A stretch of DNA of 64,000 bases, taken from positions 124,001-188,000 of the forward strand of contig NZ_JABAIH010000004.1 in assembly GCF_012641395.1 (NCBI RefSeq), given 5' to 3'. Source of the stretch: Rhizobium sp. P32RR-XVIII. Its GTDB lineage: Bacteria; Pseudomonadota; Alphaproteobacteria; Rhizobiales; Rhizobiaceae. A model generated the notes under the pieces. It made no database searches. It was not told the DNA's origin and saw nothing but the letters and a program-made list of their open reading frames with translations. The position numbers and the translations under genes are program-made. Positions 1-10,110 of the stretch are shown one piece after another; position 1 is the first letter of the stretch; every line of letters starts with the position of its first letter.

Positions 1-152
1 GTTGCAGTGGTTGCCGTGATGTCCGTCCAGCCGACGTCCGAAAAACGGACGGTGGAGCAGCTTTCAGGATCGGCGGCGAATGCGGCTGTCGCGACGGAGA
101 GGGCAGCGACGGCGGTAGCGGTAATGAGTTTGAATGCGCTTGTTGTTTTCAT
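1..152 (-). CDS. choX: ChoX-like choline ABC transporter substrate-binding protein, N-terminal fragment
   Basis: Only the first 50 codons are in the window; the gene runs off the left edge. Residues 1-27 form a signal peptide (basic start MKTTSAFK, hydrophobic core, AFA cleavage site). The mature start reads DPESCSTVRFSDVGWTDITA. The motif DVGWTDITATTA is what I recognise from the rhizobial periplasmic choline-binding protein ChoX, which feeds the ChoWV permease/ATPase. The family call rests on this short stretch. It is transcribed divergently from tdk, with about 240 bases between the two starts. Confidence 0.72.
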   Translation of the reverse strand, partial: MKTTSAFKLITATAVAALSVATAAFAADPESCSTVRFSDVGWTDITATTA

Positions 153-389
153 TTTAGACTCCCAGTCCTACGTTCCCAAGCCAAGCACCAATAGCCGACA
201 TTTACAAGCGATCTCAGCGCGTTTGCGGCGGATTGGGCACCCCGAATGCGACGTGCCGCAATTTTTCGTGAGAATGCCTGTCCTCTACGCTCTCCTGAAA
301 TTTCCGTCTCCGGATTTTCTGTGATTATCGGTTCTGCCGTCTTTCCTTTGGCGATTCGAGCACTCAAGAAGCAAGGCTCGGAGAAAACG

Positions 390-992
390 ATGGCAAAACT
401 CTATTTCAACTACTCGACCATGAACGCCGGCAAGTCGACGATGCTGCTGCAGGCCTCCTATAATTATCAGGAACGCGGCATGCGTACCGTCCTGCTGATC
501 GCTGCCTTCGACGAGCGTACCGGTAAGGGCATCATCGGCTCGCGTATCGGCCTGGAAGCGAGCGCCATCCCTTTCGAAGGACATACCGATCTCTTCACCC
601 TCATCAAGCGACTGAGCAGCGAAGGCGAGCCGATCGCCTGCATCTTCGTCGACGAAGCGAATTTCATGACGCGCGAGCATGTCTGGCAGCTCGCCCGCGT
701 GGTCGATCGTCTGAATATACCGGTGATGGTCTACGGGCTTCGAACAGACTTCCAGGGCAAGTTGTTTCCGGCTTCGGAAGAACTGCTTGCGATCTCGGAC
801 GAGATGCGCGAGGTGCGCACCATCTGCCATTGCGGCCGTAAAGCGACGATGGTCGTGCGGCTCGACGCCCAGGGAAAAGTTGTTCGGGAAGGCGCGCAGA
901 TCGACGTCGGCGGCAATGAGAAATACGTATCGCTCTGCCGCCGGCATTGGGATGACGAAATGAACGGCGAATGGCTTGCCGAGGCCGTTTGA
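390..992 (+). CDS. tdk: Thymidine kinase
   Basis: This type II thymidine kinase (200 aa) phosphorylates thymidine to dTMP with ATP in the salvage pathway. The P-loop is near the N-terminus (STMNAGKST), a Walker-B-like VDEANFMT follows at mid-protein, and the C-terminal zinc site is visible as CHCG plus SLCRRHW. Length matches the family. I chose ATG 390 because it begins the conserved MAKLYFNYSTMNAG block and has a purine-rich site (GGCTCGGAGA) upstream; the open frame extends further 5' but that part shows no conservation signal. It is a single gene followed after 48 bases by an uncharacterised gene on the same strand. Confidence 0.95.
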   Translation: MAKLYFNYSTMNAGKSTMLLQASYNYQERGMRTVLLIAAFDERTGKGIIGSRIGLEASAIPFEGHTDLFTLIKRLSSEGEPIACIFVDEANFMTREHVWQLARVVDRLNIPVMVYGLRTDFQGKLFPASEELLAISDEMREVRTICHCGRKATMVVRLDAQGKVVREGAQIDVGGNEKYVSLCRRHWDDEMNGEWLAEAV

Positions 993-1040
993 GTTCGGCA
1001 GGCGAGCCGCTAGACTGACAGCGGAGATTCTCTGGAGAGA

Positions 1041-2117
1041 TTGGTGCGCAAAGCATCCTCGTTCGACAATCAACTTGAAGCAGCCGATGCGCTTGCTTCG
1101 GCGCTGCGCGCTGACGCGGCCGCATGCGCAGCCTTCGTCGAAGACTTCGCGTGCAACGGAGCGCCATCGGGTGAAGAGGCGTTTCCCGAGCAGCAGAGCC
1201 GGTTTCAGGCCTTTGCCGCAACACAGGCGAAGTTCGACGCAGGGCTGGGTGAAATCGTGGCTGGCCTCGACCGGATGGCCGCCGATGTCTTCGCGGACCT
1301 CGACAGCTTTCGCGGCCTAACCTCGCGCGAAAGGCTGATGGGCCGGTTTTCCAGGCAACGCATGTGGCGCCTGCACAGTCAGCGTGTGCGCGAGGCGCCT
1401 GTCATCGAACGGCTTCTCGATCTGCTGTCTAAATCCAATGCCGCGTCCGGATTGGCCCGCAGCCACCGTGAATTTGCCGTTACCTGCCAGAAGGCAACGG
1501 AGGACGCCCTTACCAGTATCGTCGAGCAGCGCCGGCGTCTTGTCGATGAGATCGATGTCGCGCGGTTGCGCATGAAGGACCTGAACGCGAAGGCGCTGAC
1601 GACGCAGGGACGCATCGGCGTTTACGGCGGCAGGGCTGAATGGGAGCGGATGGAGGAGGAGCGGCGCTCGCTTAAAGCAGAGGCTGACAGGATCTCTGAA
1701 GAAGAGCGGAAAATGCGCGACGAGAGCCAGCGCCGCCAGCGTTTCATTACGATGTTCCAAGCCTTTGCTGACACATTGAACAGCCAGATCGGCCTTTGCA
1801 ATGCATTGGTCCGCAAGCTGTCGATCGATACTGAAGAGCGGCTGATCGTCTACCGCGCGCAAGTCGACACGAATGTTCCCGGATCGAAAGCTAAAATAAC
1901 GCAAGAGCTATTTCCGCATATCGCCGGGCCGATTGCTCTGTTCGAAAAAGGCATGCTCGTTCCCGAGGATATCGGATCGCGCAAGTCGGCGGCGGATGCG
2001 GCATTCAGCAAGAAGTTTGCGGCCTTTGCCGAAAGCGACGATTCGGCTCAGGCGCCGATTATCGATCTGACCCGGAAGTCCTCTTGGCCAAGATGGCGTT
2101 TCCTGCGTTCCTGGTGA
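1041..2117 (+). CDS. Uncharacterised coiled-coil protein
   Basis: I do not recognise this 358-aa protein. It has no signal peptide and no obvious membrane segment. It is highly charged and alpha-helical; the middle (about residues 140-240) is rich in E, R, K and Q with heptad-like spacing (for example WERMEEERRSLKAEADRI), suggesting a coiled coil. The start is probably TTG 1041 or GTG 1044, both just after a GGAGAGA site. It lies in the same direction as the DUF2333 gene, with a 229-base spacer, so the two may be functionally linked; that is inference. The last 15 residues are Trp/Arg-rich and less convincing as conserved sequence. Confidence 0.75.
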   Translation: MVRKASSFDNQLEAADALASALRADAAACAAFVEDFACNGAPSGEEAFPEQQSRFQAFAATQAKFDAGLGEIVAGLDRMAADVFADLDSFRGLTSRERLMGRFSRQRMWRLHSQRVREAPVIERLLDLLSKSNAASGLARSHREFAVTCQKATEDALTSIVEQRRRLVDEIDVARLRMKDLNAKALTTQGRIGVYGGRAEWERMEEERRSLKAEADRISEEERKMRDESQRRQRFITMFQAFADTLNSQIGLCNALVRKLSIDTEERLIVYRAQVDTNVPGSKAKITQELFPHIAGPIALFEKGMLVPEDIGSRKSAADAAFSKKFAAFAESDDSAQAPIIDLTRKSSWPRWRFLRSW

Positions 2118-2346
2118 CCGCCAGACGAAATCCTCTACCTATGGTGCAGGAGGTCTGTTTTTCGGCTCGCGGCCGCCTAGACGCGCATTGTTTTTCACGC
2201 ATGCCGCAGCGGGATGGATTTTACGTCAGTGCAGACCTACCGGCGGCGCGGTGGCTAAAATTTCTCCTTCATGTTGTGCTCGGACAGGCAAACACATATG
2301 TGAATGCAGGACTTTCTGACGTTCGCCAGGATTTTGGGAGAAGGGC

Positions 2347-3477
2347 ATGCTCGATCGGATCGCCGGTTTCTTCAGGCTTATCGGCCGTACGATCGCCCGC
2401 TGGTTCAGCCTTCTTGCCGCCTGGGCGTTCTGGCCTTTTCTTGCCGCGCACGGCTGGTACCAGCGTCGGACATGGATGATCCGGATTCCCATCATCGCGC
2501 TCGTGGCGCTGCTGGTCGCCCTTTACGGCTATTTCATCTGGCAGACCCAGGTTTGGACGAATTTCGATCCGTCCTTCGTCAATCAATACCGTCTTTCCGA
2601 GCGAAAGGTTCCGGCCGGGCAGGAACTGCCGGTTGCCGACGGCGCGCCTGCGACCGGAGCTAAAACCTGCCAGCGCTCCGCCATCGTCGATGTCACGGCC
2701 GATCTTTCCGACTTCAACGTCAATCAGAATGCATGGATTTCTTCCATGCTGCTCTACCGGCTTGGCTTTTTCGGCGTCGACTGGGATCACACGCCGTTTC
2801 TCGACAACAAGGCGTCTTTCCAGCGTGGCGTGAATCAGGCCGTGCGCCGGACGTCGGCGGAACTCGTCGATGCGCTGGGCCGCGTTCGGGGTACGTCCGG
2901 CATCAACAACGATCTGCAGAGCGCCCGCGGCAACCTGCAGTTCGACGAATACAGCTGGTATTTTGGTTTCAATCCGTTCGGACCGAAGACGCCGACTCCG
3001 AGCTATTACCGCTCGGCCGTCCAGAGCCTGCGGAAATTCAATACCGATCTTGCCAGCTGCAATGCAGTTTTCGACGGCCGCGCGGACAACCTCATCCAGT
3101 TCATCGACCGCATTGCCAACGATATCGGCGGGACGTCCGACCTCCTCGCGGAGCGCTCGGAGAACCATAATCGCGGCTGGTTCGATACGCGCGCCGATGA
3201 TCGCTTCTGGTTCGCCTACGGGCAGCTCTATGCCTATTACGCCATCCTCTCGGCGGCGCAGGCGGATTTTTCGCAAGTCGTGGCGGAACGCAATCTGGGT
3301 GCGATCTGGGCCGCAACGATGAAGCAGTTCCAGGCGGCGCTGCGCATTCAGCCGGCGATCATTTCCAATGGCCGAGAGGACGGCTGGATCATGCCGAGCC
3401 ATTTGGCGACAATGGGCTTTTATATCCTGCGGGTGCGGTCGAACCTGGTGGAAATCCGTTCGGTTCTCGATCGCTGA
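2347..3477 (+). CDS. DUF2333 family membrane-anchored protein
   Basis: This 376-aa protein has one strong N-terminal membrane segment (about residues 46-66, IRIPIIALVALLVALYGYF) after a Trp-rich, basic cytoplasmic leader. The rest would lie on the periplasmic side. I assign DUF2333 from the overall layout and the conserved region around FGVDWDHTPFLDNKASFQRG. The function of the family is not established. The start ATG has a good GGGAGAAGG site eight bases upstream. It follows the coiled-coil gene and precedes a convergent LuxR-type regulator. Confidence 0.8.
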   Translation: MLDRIAGFFRLIGRTIARWFSLLAAWAFWPFLAAHGWYQRRTWMIRIPIIALVALLVALYGYFIWQTQVWTNFDPSFVNQYRLSERKVPAGQELPVADGAPATGAKTCQRSAIVDVTADLSDFNVNQNAWISSMLLYRLGFFGVDWDHTPFLDNKASFQRGVNQAVRRTSAELVDALGRVRGTSGINNDLQSARGNLQFDEYSWYFGFNPFGPKTPTPSYYRSAVQSLRKFNTDLASCNAVFDGRADNLIQFIDRIANDIGGTSDLLAERSENHNRGWFDTRADDRFWFAYGQLYAYYAILSAAQADFSQVVAERNLGAIWAATMKQFQAALRIQPAIISNGREDGWIMPSHLATMGFYILRVRSNLVEIRSVLDR

Positions 3478-3541
3478 CAATGCGGATGGAGGTGCTCTGG
3501 GCATTCGCAGGTGACGCCTGCGTCTCCCCGCTTGCGCCTTC

Positions 3542-4267
3542 TCAGTCGATGAGCTTCGACCGGATGGCCTTTGCGACCAGCTGGGTGCGGTTCACGCAAT
3601 CAAGTTTCTTGATGGCATTCGTCATATAGGCGTTTACGGTATGGTCGGAGAGCGCGAGGATCTGGCCGATTTCAACCGACGTCTTCCCCTGGGCGGTCCA
3701 GCGAACAACTTCGAGTTCGCGTGTCGAAAGGGCGACGTGCGCGTAATCTTCGTTGCGCTTGACGACGTTGTAGGCATCGAGCGCGTGGAGTGCGATCATC
3801 GCCAGTTCATTGATCTCGCTCTGGCTGAACGATGTCCGCTCGCCGGACAGCCAGAAGACCAGCCGCTTGCCATCTGCCGCATTCAACGGGAACATGATGC
3901 CCGCAGTCATTTTGTGCCGAAGCATCAGGGCGCGCAGTTCGGGCGGAAACGACTGAGTGACTACAGGATCAGAGAGATGCCAAACCTGCGGAACGGCGGA
4001 TTCCCGCACCTTCGCCACAAAAGAACAGGCGCGCAGCATGTGACCATGATCGAAGTCTCTAAGGTACGCGCCCGGTAAAGATGTTTCTATAATCAGCGGT
4101 TTTAAAAAAAGGTCCTCGGCCGAGGGAGAATTCATCAGTGTGCAGTGCGAAAAACCGAACGCGCCTGCAATCCTGTGCAAGGCTTGGTTAAAAAGCGCAC
4201 GCGTTCGCACAGCGGCCAATTCCGCTGATAAAACCGACTGCCTTTCAGAGGTAGTCATGTAAGACAT
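3542..4267 (-). CDS. LuxR-family transcriptional regulator
   Basis: This 241-aa regulator has the two-domain layout of quorum-sensing LuxR proteins. An N-terminal region of about 165 residues resembles an autoinducer-binding fold, and a C-terminal LuxR helix-turn-helix covers about residues 175-236 (LSTRELEVVRWTAQGKTSVE, then HTVNAYMTNAIKKL). No acyl-homoserine-lactone synthase lies nearby, so it would be a LuxR solo or respond to another signal. ATG 4267 is preceded by AGGGTG. Its upstream region to putR is unusually AT-rich for this window, consistent with a promoter. The target genes cannot be read from the sequence. Confidence 0.87.
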   Translation of the reverse strand: MSYMTTSERQSVLSAELAAVRTRALFNQALHRIAGAFGFSHCTLMNSPSAEDLFLKPLIIETSLPGAYLRDFDHGHMLRACSFVAKVRESAVPQVWHLSDPVVTQSFPPELRALMLRHKMTAGIMFPLNAADGKRLVFWLSGERTSFSQSEINELAMIALHALDAYNVVKRNEDYAHVALSTRELEVVRWTAQGKTSVEIGQILALSDHTVNAYMTNAIKKLDCVNRTQLVAKAIRSKLID

Positions 4268-4411
4268 AATGCACCCTGCCTTGCCTTCATGTTACCGCTA
4301 TCAAATACGTTAATTGCTATACATACTAGCCTGAATTGATCTAATAAGCTCTGATTAATTCGAAGTGTTAAGAATTAATCACAGTATTACACGTATAGGT
4401 TGTTTTTAAGA

Positions 4412-4873
4412 TTATACAGGTAGCAGCCCTGCTGATTTTACTTCTTCCATGACCGCATAAGTATGCGTTTCCCGGACGCCGGGGAGCGGCAGAATCACTT
4501 CCGAAAGAAACTGGCGGTAGGCCTCCATGCCCGCGACGCGTGCCTTGACGAGATAATCGAAGCCGCCGGCGACCATATGGCACTCCATGACATCGTCCGA
4601 GCGTTTCACGGCAGCTGCGAAAGCGTCGAAGACGTCAGGCGTCGTGCGGTCCAACTTGACCTGAACGAAGACCAGCAGGGTGCGGCCGAGTTTTTCCGGC
4701 GACAGGACGGCCATGTAGCCGGTAATATAGCCGTCACGGGTGAGACGCTTGACGCGTTCGGCCGTCGCGGTAGGCGAGAGGCTTACGCGATCGGCAAGTT
4801 CGATGTTCGAAAGACGGCCTTCCTTCTGCAGTGCGCGAAGAATCTTGCGGTCGAGGCGATCGAGTTCTTTCAT
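4412..4873 (-). CDS. putR: Lrp/AsnC-family regulator, probable proline catabolism regulator PutR
   Basis: This is a 153-aa Lrp/AsnC protein: an N-terminal winged helix-turn-helix (about residues 5-60, LDRKILRALQKEGRLSNIEL) and a C-terminal RAM/ligand-binding domain with the GGFDYLVK segment. It is transcribed divergently from putA with 112 bases between the starts, the usual arrangement for the alphaproteobacterial proline-responsive activator PutR. The PutR name rests on that context; by sequence alone it is an Lrp-type regulator. The shared intergenic region contains an AT-rich stretch (around 4905-4920) that could hold its binding site. Confidence 0.88.
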   Translation of the reverse strand: MKELDRLDRKILRALQKEGRLSNIELADRVSLSPTATAERVKRLTRDGYITGYMAVLSPEKLGRTLLVFVQVKLDRTTPDVFDAFAAAVKRSDDVMECHMVAGGFDYLVKARVAGMEAYRQFLSEVILPLPGVRETHTYAVMEEVKSAGLLPV

Positions 4874-4985
4874 TTTTCACGGCCTTTCGACTGGTCAGTA
4901 GCTGAATAAAATTTGCCGACCCATCTATTTAGTGAAAAACCCTGCGAATGAACAGCTATGTTGCGGATATCACGGAGAACGCCTC

Positions 4986-7900
4986 ATGAATTTGCAGATT
5001 GCCACGGAGAATTCCCTGTTCAACGCTCCATTTGCCGGTGACGATGACCGCTTTCTGCACGCCCTCAGCGAAAGGCTGCAGTTCAGCGCCGCCGAAGACA
5101 AGGCGATCGACAAGCGCGCCAGCGACATGATCAAGGCGATCCGCAACAATGCCGGCTCAATGGGTGGCGTCGAGGATTTCCTCCGCGAGTACGGTCTTTC
5201 GACGCGCGAGGGTCTGGCACTCATGGTTCTCGCCGAAGCACTGCTGCGGGTTCCCGATGCACTGACGCAGGACAAGCTGATCGAGGACAAGCTGAAGGAA
5301 GGCGGCTGGAGCGAACACGAGGGCAAGGCCGACAGCTGGTTCGTTTCGGCTTCCGCCTGGGCGCTGGGCGTTTCCGCCCGTATCCTGCGGCCCGGCGATA
5401 CACCGGAAGGGGTCGTGCGCGGTCTCGTCAAACGCCTCGGCCTGCCCACCGTGCGCAATGCGACAAAGCAGGCGATGCGTTTCCTCGGTCATCATTTCGT
5501 GCTGGGCGAAACGATCAAGGACGCGCTGAACCGCGCCGCAAAGAGTGAGGAGAAGGGCTATCGCCATTCCTTCGACATGCTGGGCGAGGGCGCGCGCACG
5601 GCGGAAGATGCCAAGCGATATTGGCAATCCTACGCGAAGGCCATCGAGGCGATCGGTACCTGGATGGCGAAGAACGCCAAGTCCAAGGAACTGCCGGACC
5701 GCATGGGCATCTCCGTGAAGCTCTCGGCGCTGCATCCGCGCTATCTTGCGACGCACCGCGACCGGGTGATGAAGGAGCTGGTGCCGGATCTTCTGAAGCT
5801 CGCGCAGATGGCGAAGGCACATCAATTGAATTTCACCGTCGACGCAGAGGAGGCCGACCGTCTGGAGCTTTCGCTCGACGTGATCGCCGCCGTATTCAGC
5901 GATCCCTCGCTCGACGGCTGGGATGGTTTCGGGCTCGCGATCCAGGCTTATCAGAAGCGCGCCACGGCGGTGATCGACTATATCGACGCGCTCTGCGCCA
6001 AGCTTGGCCGCCGCATGATGGTGCGTCTCGTCAAGGGCGCCTATTGGGACACCGAGATCAAGCGCTCGCAGGAACGCGGCCTCGAAGACTATCCTGTATG
6101 GACGCGCAAGCAGGCGACGGACCTTTCCTATCTCGCCTGCGCCAAGCAGATGCTCGACAAGCGCGCCCGCATCTTCCCGCAATTCGCGACGCATAACGCG
6201 CTCACCGTCTCGACCATCCTGGAGCTCGCTGGCGAGGACCGCACCGGTTTCGAATTCCAGCGCCTGCACGGCATGGGCGAGACGCTCTACAATCATCTTC
6301 TGGACAGCAACGACCGCATCGCCTGCCGCATTTATGCGCCGGTTGGCGGCTATCGCGACCTGCTTGCCTATCTCGTCCGCCGTCTTCTGGAAAACGGCGC
6401 GAACTCTTCCTTTGTGGCCATGGCCGGCGACAAGAACACGCCGATCCAGGCGCTGCTCGAGCGTCCGGCTGCGAAGCTGCAGCTTGAGACCGGCGCCAGC
6501 ACGCGCAACAGCAAGATCCCGATGCCGCTCGGCATATATGGCAAGCGGAAGAACAGCTCAGGCCTGGAATTCGGTCATCGCGAGACCTTGGAGAAGCTGA
6601 TGAGCAATGTTGGCAAGGAAGCCGCTGCCATCTCGGCAGCGCCGCTCATTCCCGGCGTGTCCCCAGCAGGAACCGAAACGCCGGTGATCTCGCCGTCCGA
6701 TCATTCGCAAAAGGTCGGCTCGGTGCGCAATGCGACGGCGGCCGATGTGGACAAGGCCTTTGCCGTTGCCGCCAAGGCGTTCAAGAGCTGGTCGCGCACG
6801 CCGGTCGAAGCTCGCGCCGCGGCACTGGAGCGGATGGCGGACCTTTTGGAACAAAACCGCGATCGGCTGCTGACGCTGCTTGCCGCCGAAGCCGGCAAGA
6901 CGCTCGATGACGGCGTCGCCGAAGTCCGTGAGGCGGTCGACTTCTGCCGCTACTATGCGGCCGAGGCCCGCCGCCAGTTCGGCGCGGTCGCGAAAATGCC
7001 GGGACCGACCGGCGAGGACAATCGCTATCTTTGGCGGGGCCGTGGCGTCTTCGCCTGCATCTCGCCGTGGAACTTCCCGCTTGCCATCTTCCTCGGCCAG
7101 GTCTCGGCGGCGCTCGTTGCCGGCAATACTGTCATCGCCAAGCCTGCGCCGCAGACCCCGCTGATCGCCTATGAGGCCGTCAAGCTCTTTCACCAGGCGG
7201 GCATCCCGCAGGATGCGCTTCTGTTCGTTCCGGGCGGCCCGGAGGTCGGCTCCGCGATCACCGCGCATCCGGCGCTCGGCGGCGTAGCCTTCACCGGCTC
7301 GACCAAGACCGCCTGGGCAATCAACCGGGCGCTTGCTGCCAAGGACGGGCCGATCGTGCCGCTGATCGCAGAAACGGGCGGGCTCAACGCGATGATCGTC
7401 GATGCGACCGCGCTTTCGGAGCAGGTTGCCGACGACGTCATCCTCTCGGCCTTCCGCTCGGCCGGCCAGCGCTGCTCGGCGCTGCGCCTGCTTTTCCTGC
7501 AGGAGGACGTCGCCGAGAACATGACGCAGATGATCGAGGGTGCGGCCCGCGAGCTGGCGCTCGGTGATCCGAGCCTCGAGACGACCGATGTTGGCCCGAT
7601 CATCGATGACAAGCAGAAGGCGATGCTCGAAGCGCATATCGAGGATATGAAAAAGACGCAGAAGGTGCGTTACGCAGGCAAGGCGCCTGCGGGCGGCACG
7701 TTCTTCGCGCCGCATATCGTCGAGCTCGACAAGTCTTCGGCGCTGACGAAGGAGGTTTTCGGTCCCGTTCTGCACATCGTCAGGTGGAAGGCGAAGGATT
7801 TGCCGAAGGTGCTGGAGGACATCCAGGCGTCCGGTTACGGCCTGACGCTCGGCGTTCACAGCCGCATCGAGGCAACGATCCGAACCGTCACCGACGCGCT

Positions 7901-8105
7901 CGACGCCGGCAACGTCTATGTCAACCGCAACATGATCGGTGCTGTCGTCGGGACCCAACCGTTCGGCGGCTCCGGTCTTTCCGGCACCGGCTTCAAGGCC
8001 GGCGGTCCTGCCTACCTGCAGCGCTTTGCGCAGGAGCAGGTGATCTCCGTGAACACGGCGGCAGCAGGCGGCAACGCCAGCCTGATCGCCATGGGCGACG
8101 GCTGA
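4986..8105 (+). CDS. putA: Bifunctional proline dehydrogenase / L-glutamate-gamma-semialdehyde dehydrogenase
   Basis: PutA oxidises proline to glutamate in two steps: FAD-dependent proline dehydrogenase, then NAD-dependent aldehyde dehydrogenase. The first half contains the PRODH barrel (RLVKGAYWDTEIKRSQERG; YAPVGGYRDLLAYLVRRLLE). The second half is an aldehyde dehydrogenase with Glu796 (LIAETGGLNAM) and catalytic Cys830 (SAGQRCSAL). At 1039 aa it lacks the N-terminal ribbon-helix-helix DNA-binding domain of the E. coli protein, so it would not regulate itself; PutR next door fits that role. I chose ATG 4986 because GGAGAA lies just upstream; an in-frame ATG at 4932 adds 18 poorly supported residues. 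Confidence 0.96.
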   Translation: MNLQIATENSLFNAPFAGDDDRFLHALSERLQFSAAEDKAIDKRASDMIKAIRNNAGSMGGVEDFLREYGLSTREGLALMVLAEALLRVPDALTQDKLIEDKLKEGGWSEHEGKADSWFVSASAWALGVSARILRPGDTPEGVVRGLVKRLGLPTVRNATKQAMRFLGHHFVLGETIKDALNRAAKSEEKGYRHSFDMLGEGARTAEDAKRYWQSYAKAIEAIGTWMAKNAKSKELPDRMGISVKLSALHPRYLATHRDRVMKELVPDLLKLAQMAKAHQLNFTVDAEEADRLELSLDVIAAVFSDPSLDGWDGFGLAIQAYQKRATAVIDYIDALCAKLGRRMMVRLVKGAYWDTEIKRSQERGLEDYPVWTRKQATDLSYLACAKQMLDKRARIFPQFATHNALTVSTILELAGEDRTGFEFQRLHGMGETLYNHLLDSNDRIACRIYAPVGGYRDLLAYLVRRLLENGANSSFVAMAGDKNTPIQALLERPAAKLQLETGASTRNSKIPMPLGIYGKRKNSSGLEFGHRETLEKLMSNVGKEAAAISAAPLIPGVSPAGTETPVISPSDHSQKVGSVRNATAADVDKAFAVAAKAFKSWSRTPVEARAAALERMADLLEQNRDRLLTLLAAEAGKTLDDGVAEVREAVDFCRYYAAEARRQFGAVAKMPGPTGEDNRYLWRGRGVFACISPWNFPLAIFLGQVSAALVAGNTVIAKPAPQTPLIAYEAVKLFHQAGIPQDALLFVPGGPEVGSAITAHPALGGVAFTGSTKTAWAINRALAAKDGPIVPLIAETGGLNAMIVDATALSEQVADDVILSAFRSAGQRCSALRLLFLQEDVAENMTQMIEGAARELALGDPSLETTDVGPIIDDKQKAMLEAHIEDMKKTQKVRYAGKAPAGGTFFAPHIVELDKSSALTKEVFGPVLHIVRWKAKDLPKVLEDIQASGYGLTLGVHSRIEATIRTVTDALDAGNVYVNRNMIGAVVGTQPFGGSGLSGTGFKAGGPAYLQRFAQEQVISVNTAAAGGNASLIAMGDG

Positions 8106-8121
8106 AGCTGAGGCGAAGGCG

Positions 8122-8139
8122 CTCCCCTGGCCAGGGGAG
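8122..8139. terminator. Perfect palindrome after putA
   Basis: CTCCCCTGG and its exact complement CCAGGGGAG abut with no spacer, 16 bases after the putA stop codon. As RNA it would form a short GC-rich hairpin, followed by only a weak U-rich stretch (CTTTTCATT, about 13 bases later). It may act as a transcription end or RNA-stabilising hairpin, or may be a fragment of a dispersed palindromic repeat. Confidence 0.4.
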
Positions 8140-8350
8140 TGTCTCCTCTGGCTTTTCATTCCGTTCTTCGACCTATTCTTGCTAATCGCGCGTGCCTCCC
8201 TGCTGCGGCAAGCGCTACGAGCACTGTCTTTCCGGAATTTTCCTGTGCTTCAACGCTGCTAGCCGCTTTTGGCCCAGCGTTGGCCTCTTGTTTCCGCTCT
8301 GCGGATAAGGTCATGCTCCGGCAGAGATAAAAGCCCTGGGAGATACCGGC

Positions 8351-10027
8351 GTGGCCATGAAATCCGACATCGAAATCGCCCGCGCGGCGAAGAAAAAACC
8401 GATTTTCGAGATCGGCGCGGCGCTCGGCATTCCGGCGGAGCATCTCGCCCCCTATGGTCACGACAAGGCGAAGGTCAGCGCGCAATTCATCGCCGCGCAG
8501 GCGCAGAAGGATGATGGCAAGCTGATCCTTGTGACTGCCATCAACCCGACGCCGGCGGGCGAGGGGAAGACGACGACCACGGTCGGCCTCGGCGATGGTC
8601 TCAATCGCATCGGCAAGAAAGCCATCGTCTGCATCCGCGAAGCGTCGCTGGGGCCGTGCTTCGGCGTGAAGGGCGGCGCGGCTGGCGGCGGTTATGCGCA
8701 GGTCATTCCGATGGAAGATATCAACCTCCATTTCACCGGCGACTTTCATGCGATCACGTCGGCGCACAACCTGCTCGCCGCATTGATCGACAATCATGTC
8801 TACTGGGGCAACGAGCAGGACATCGACCTTCGCCGCGTCACCTGGCGGCGGGTGATGGACATGAACGACCGAGCGCTGCGCGAAATCGTCTCTTCGCTCG
8901 GCGGCGTTGCCAACGGTTTCCCGCGGCAGAACGGTTTCGACATCACCGTCGCATCGGAGGTGATGGCCATCCTCTGCCTCGCTACCGATCTCGAGGATCT
9001 CGAGAGACGCCTCGGCAACATCATCGTCGCCTACCGGCGCGACAAGACGCCGGTCTATGCGCGCGATCTGAAGGCGGATGGCGCCATGGCGGTCCTCTTG
9101 AAAGACGCGATGCAGCCGAACCTCGTCCAGACGCTGGAGAACAATCCGGCTTTTGTTCATGGCGGGCCGTTCGCGAATATCGCGCATGGCTGCAACTCGG
9201 TGATTGCGACGAAGACGGCGTTGAAGCTCGGCGACTATGTCGTGACCGAGGCGGGTTTCGGAGCCGATCTCGGTGCCGAGAAGTTCTTCGACATCAAATG
9301 CCGCAAGGCGGGATTGAAGCCCGACGCCGCGGTGATCGTTGCGACTGTGCGCGCGCTGAAGATGAACGGCGGCGTAAAGAAGGAAGATCTCGCGACGGAG
9401 AACGTCGCGGCACTGGTGAAGGGCTGTTCGAACCTTGGGCGGCATCTCGCGAATGTGCGGAAATTCGGTGTTCCCGTGGTCGTCGCGATCAACCATTTCG
9501 TATCGGATACGGATAAGGAAATCGCCGCCGTCAAGGAATATGTCTCGCGCCACGGGGCCGAAGCGATCCTCTGCCGCCACTGGGCAGAAGGCTCGGCCGG
9601 CATCGAGGAGCTTGCCGAGAAGGTGGTGGAACTGGCGGAATCCGGCCAGGCGAAGTTCGAACCGCTCTATGCCGACAGTGCCTCGCTGTTCGAAAAGATC
9701 GAGATCATCGCCTCGAAGATCTATCATGCCGGCGAGGTAACGGCGGACAAGGCAATCCGTGATCAGCTCATCGCCTGGGAAGAGCAGGGCTACGGCAACC
9801 TGCCGGTCTGCATGGCGAAGACCCAGTATTCATTTTCGACCGATCCCAATCTTCGCGGCGCCCCGGAAGGTCATATCGTGCCGGTGCGGGAAGTGCGGCT
9901 ATCGGCGGGCGCCGGTTTCGTCGTCGTCATTACCGGTGAGATCATGACGATGCCGGGTCTGCCGAGATCGCCATCCGCCGAGCGGATATTCCTGAACGAT
10001 AAGGGGTATGTCGAGGGGCTGTTCTAG
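8351..10027 (+). CDS. fhs: Formate-tetrahydrofolate ligase
   Basis: Fhs joins formate to tetrahydrofolate using ATP, giving 10-formyl-THF for one-carbon metabolism. The 558-aa length is typical. The ATP-binding loop [18 protein letters not shown] is near residue 68, followed by the conserved [19 protein letters not shown] and FTGDFHAI blocks. The end reads [14 protein letters not shown], also characteristic. The start is either GTG 8351, which is well spaced from GGGAGA, or ATG 8357 two codons later. It stands alone: putA ends 245 bases upstream, and the next gene is convergent. Confidence 0.96.
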   Translation: MAMKSDIEIARAAKKKPIFEIGAALGIPAEHLAPYGHDKAKVSAQFIAAQAQKDDGKLILVTAINPTPAGEGKTTTTVGLGDGLNRIGKKAIVCIREASLGPCFGVKGGAAGGGYAQVIPMEDINLHFTGDFHAITSAHNLLAALIDNHVYWGNEQDIDLRRVTWRRVMDMNDRALREIVSSLGGVANGFPRQNGFDITVASEVMAILCLATDLEDLERRLGNIIVAYRRDKTPVYARDLKADGAMAVLLKDAMQPNLVQTLENNPAFVHGGPFANIAHGCNSVIATKTALKLGDYVVTEAGFGADLGAEKFFDIKCRKAGLKPDAAVIVATVRALKMNGGVKKEDLATENVAALVKGCSNLGRHLANVRKFGVPVVVAINHFVSDTDKEIAAVKEYVSRHGAEAILCRHWAEGSAGIEELAEKVVELAESGQAKFEPLYADSASLFEKIEIIASKIYHAGEVTADKAIRDQLIAWEEQGYGNLPVCMAKTQYSFSTDPNLRGAPEGHIVPVREVRLSAGAGFVVVITGEIMTMPGLPRSPSAERIFLNDKGYVEGLF

Positions 10028-10110
10028 GCTCGTCGGCCGCCCAGACAAAGACCAGCGGCTTCATCTGCTGATTCATCTTGCGGTTTCAAGCTGCTGCCGT
10101 CGCTTGTGTA

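Noticed and set aside
6558..8159. 533-codon frame antisense to putA
   Set aside because: Composition (Arg, Gly, Asp, His-rich) is that of a GC-rich shadow frame; putA itself is fully conserved here.
8156..9727. 523-codon frame antisense to fhs
   Set aside because: It is the complement of a well conserved ligase gene and shows no domain.
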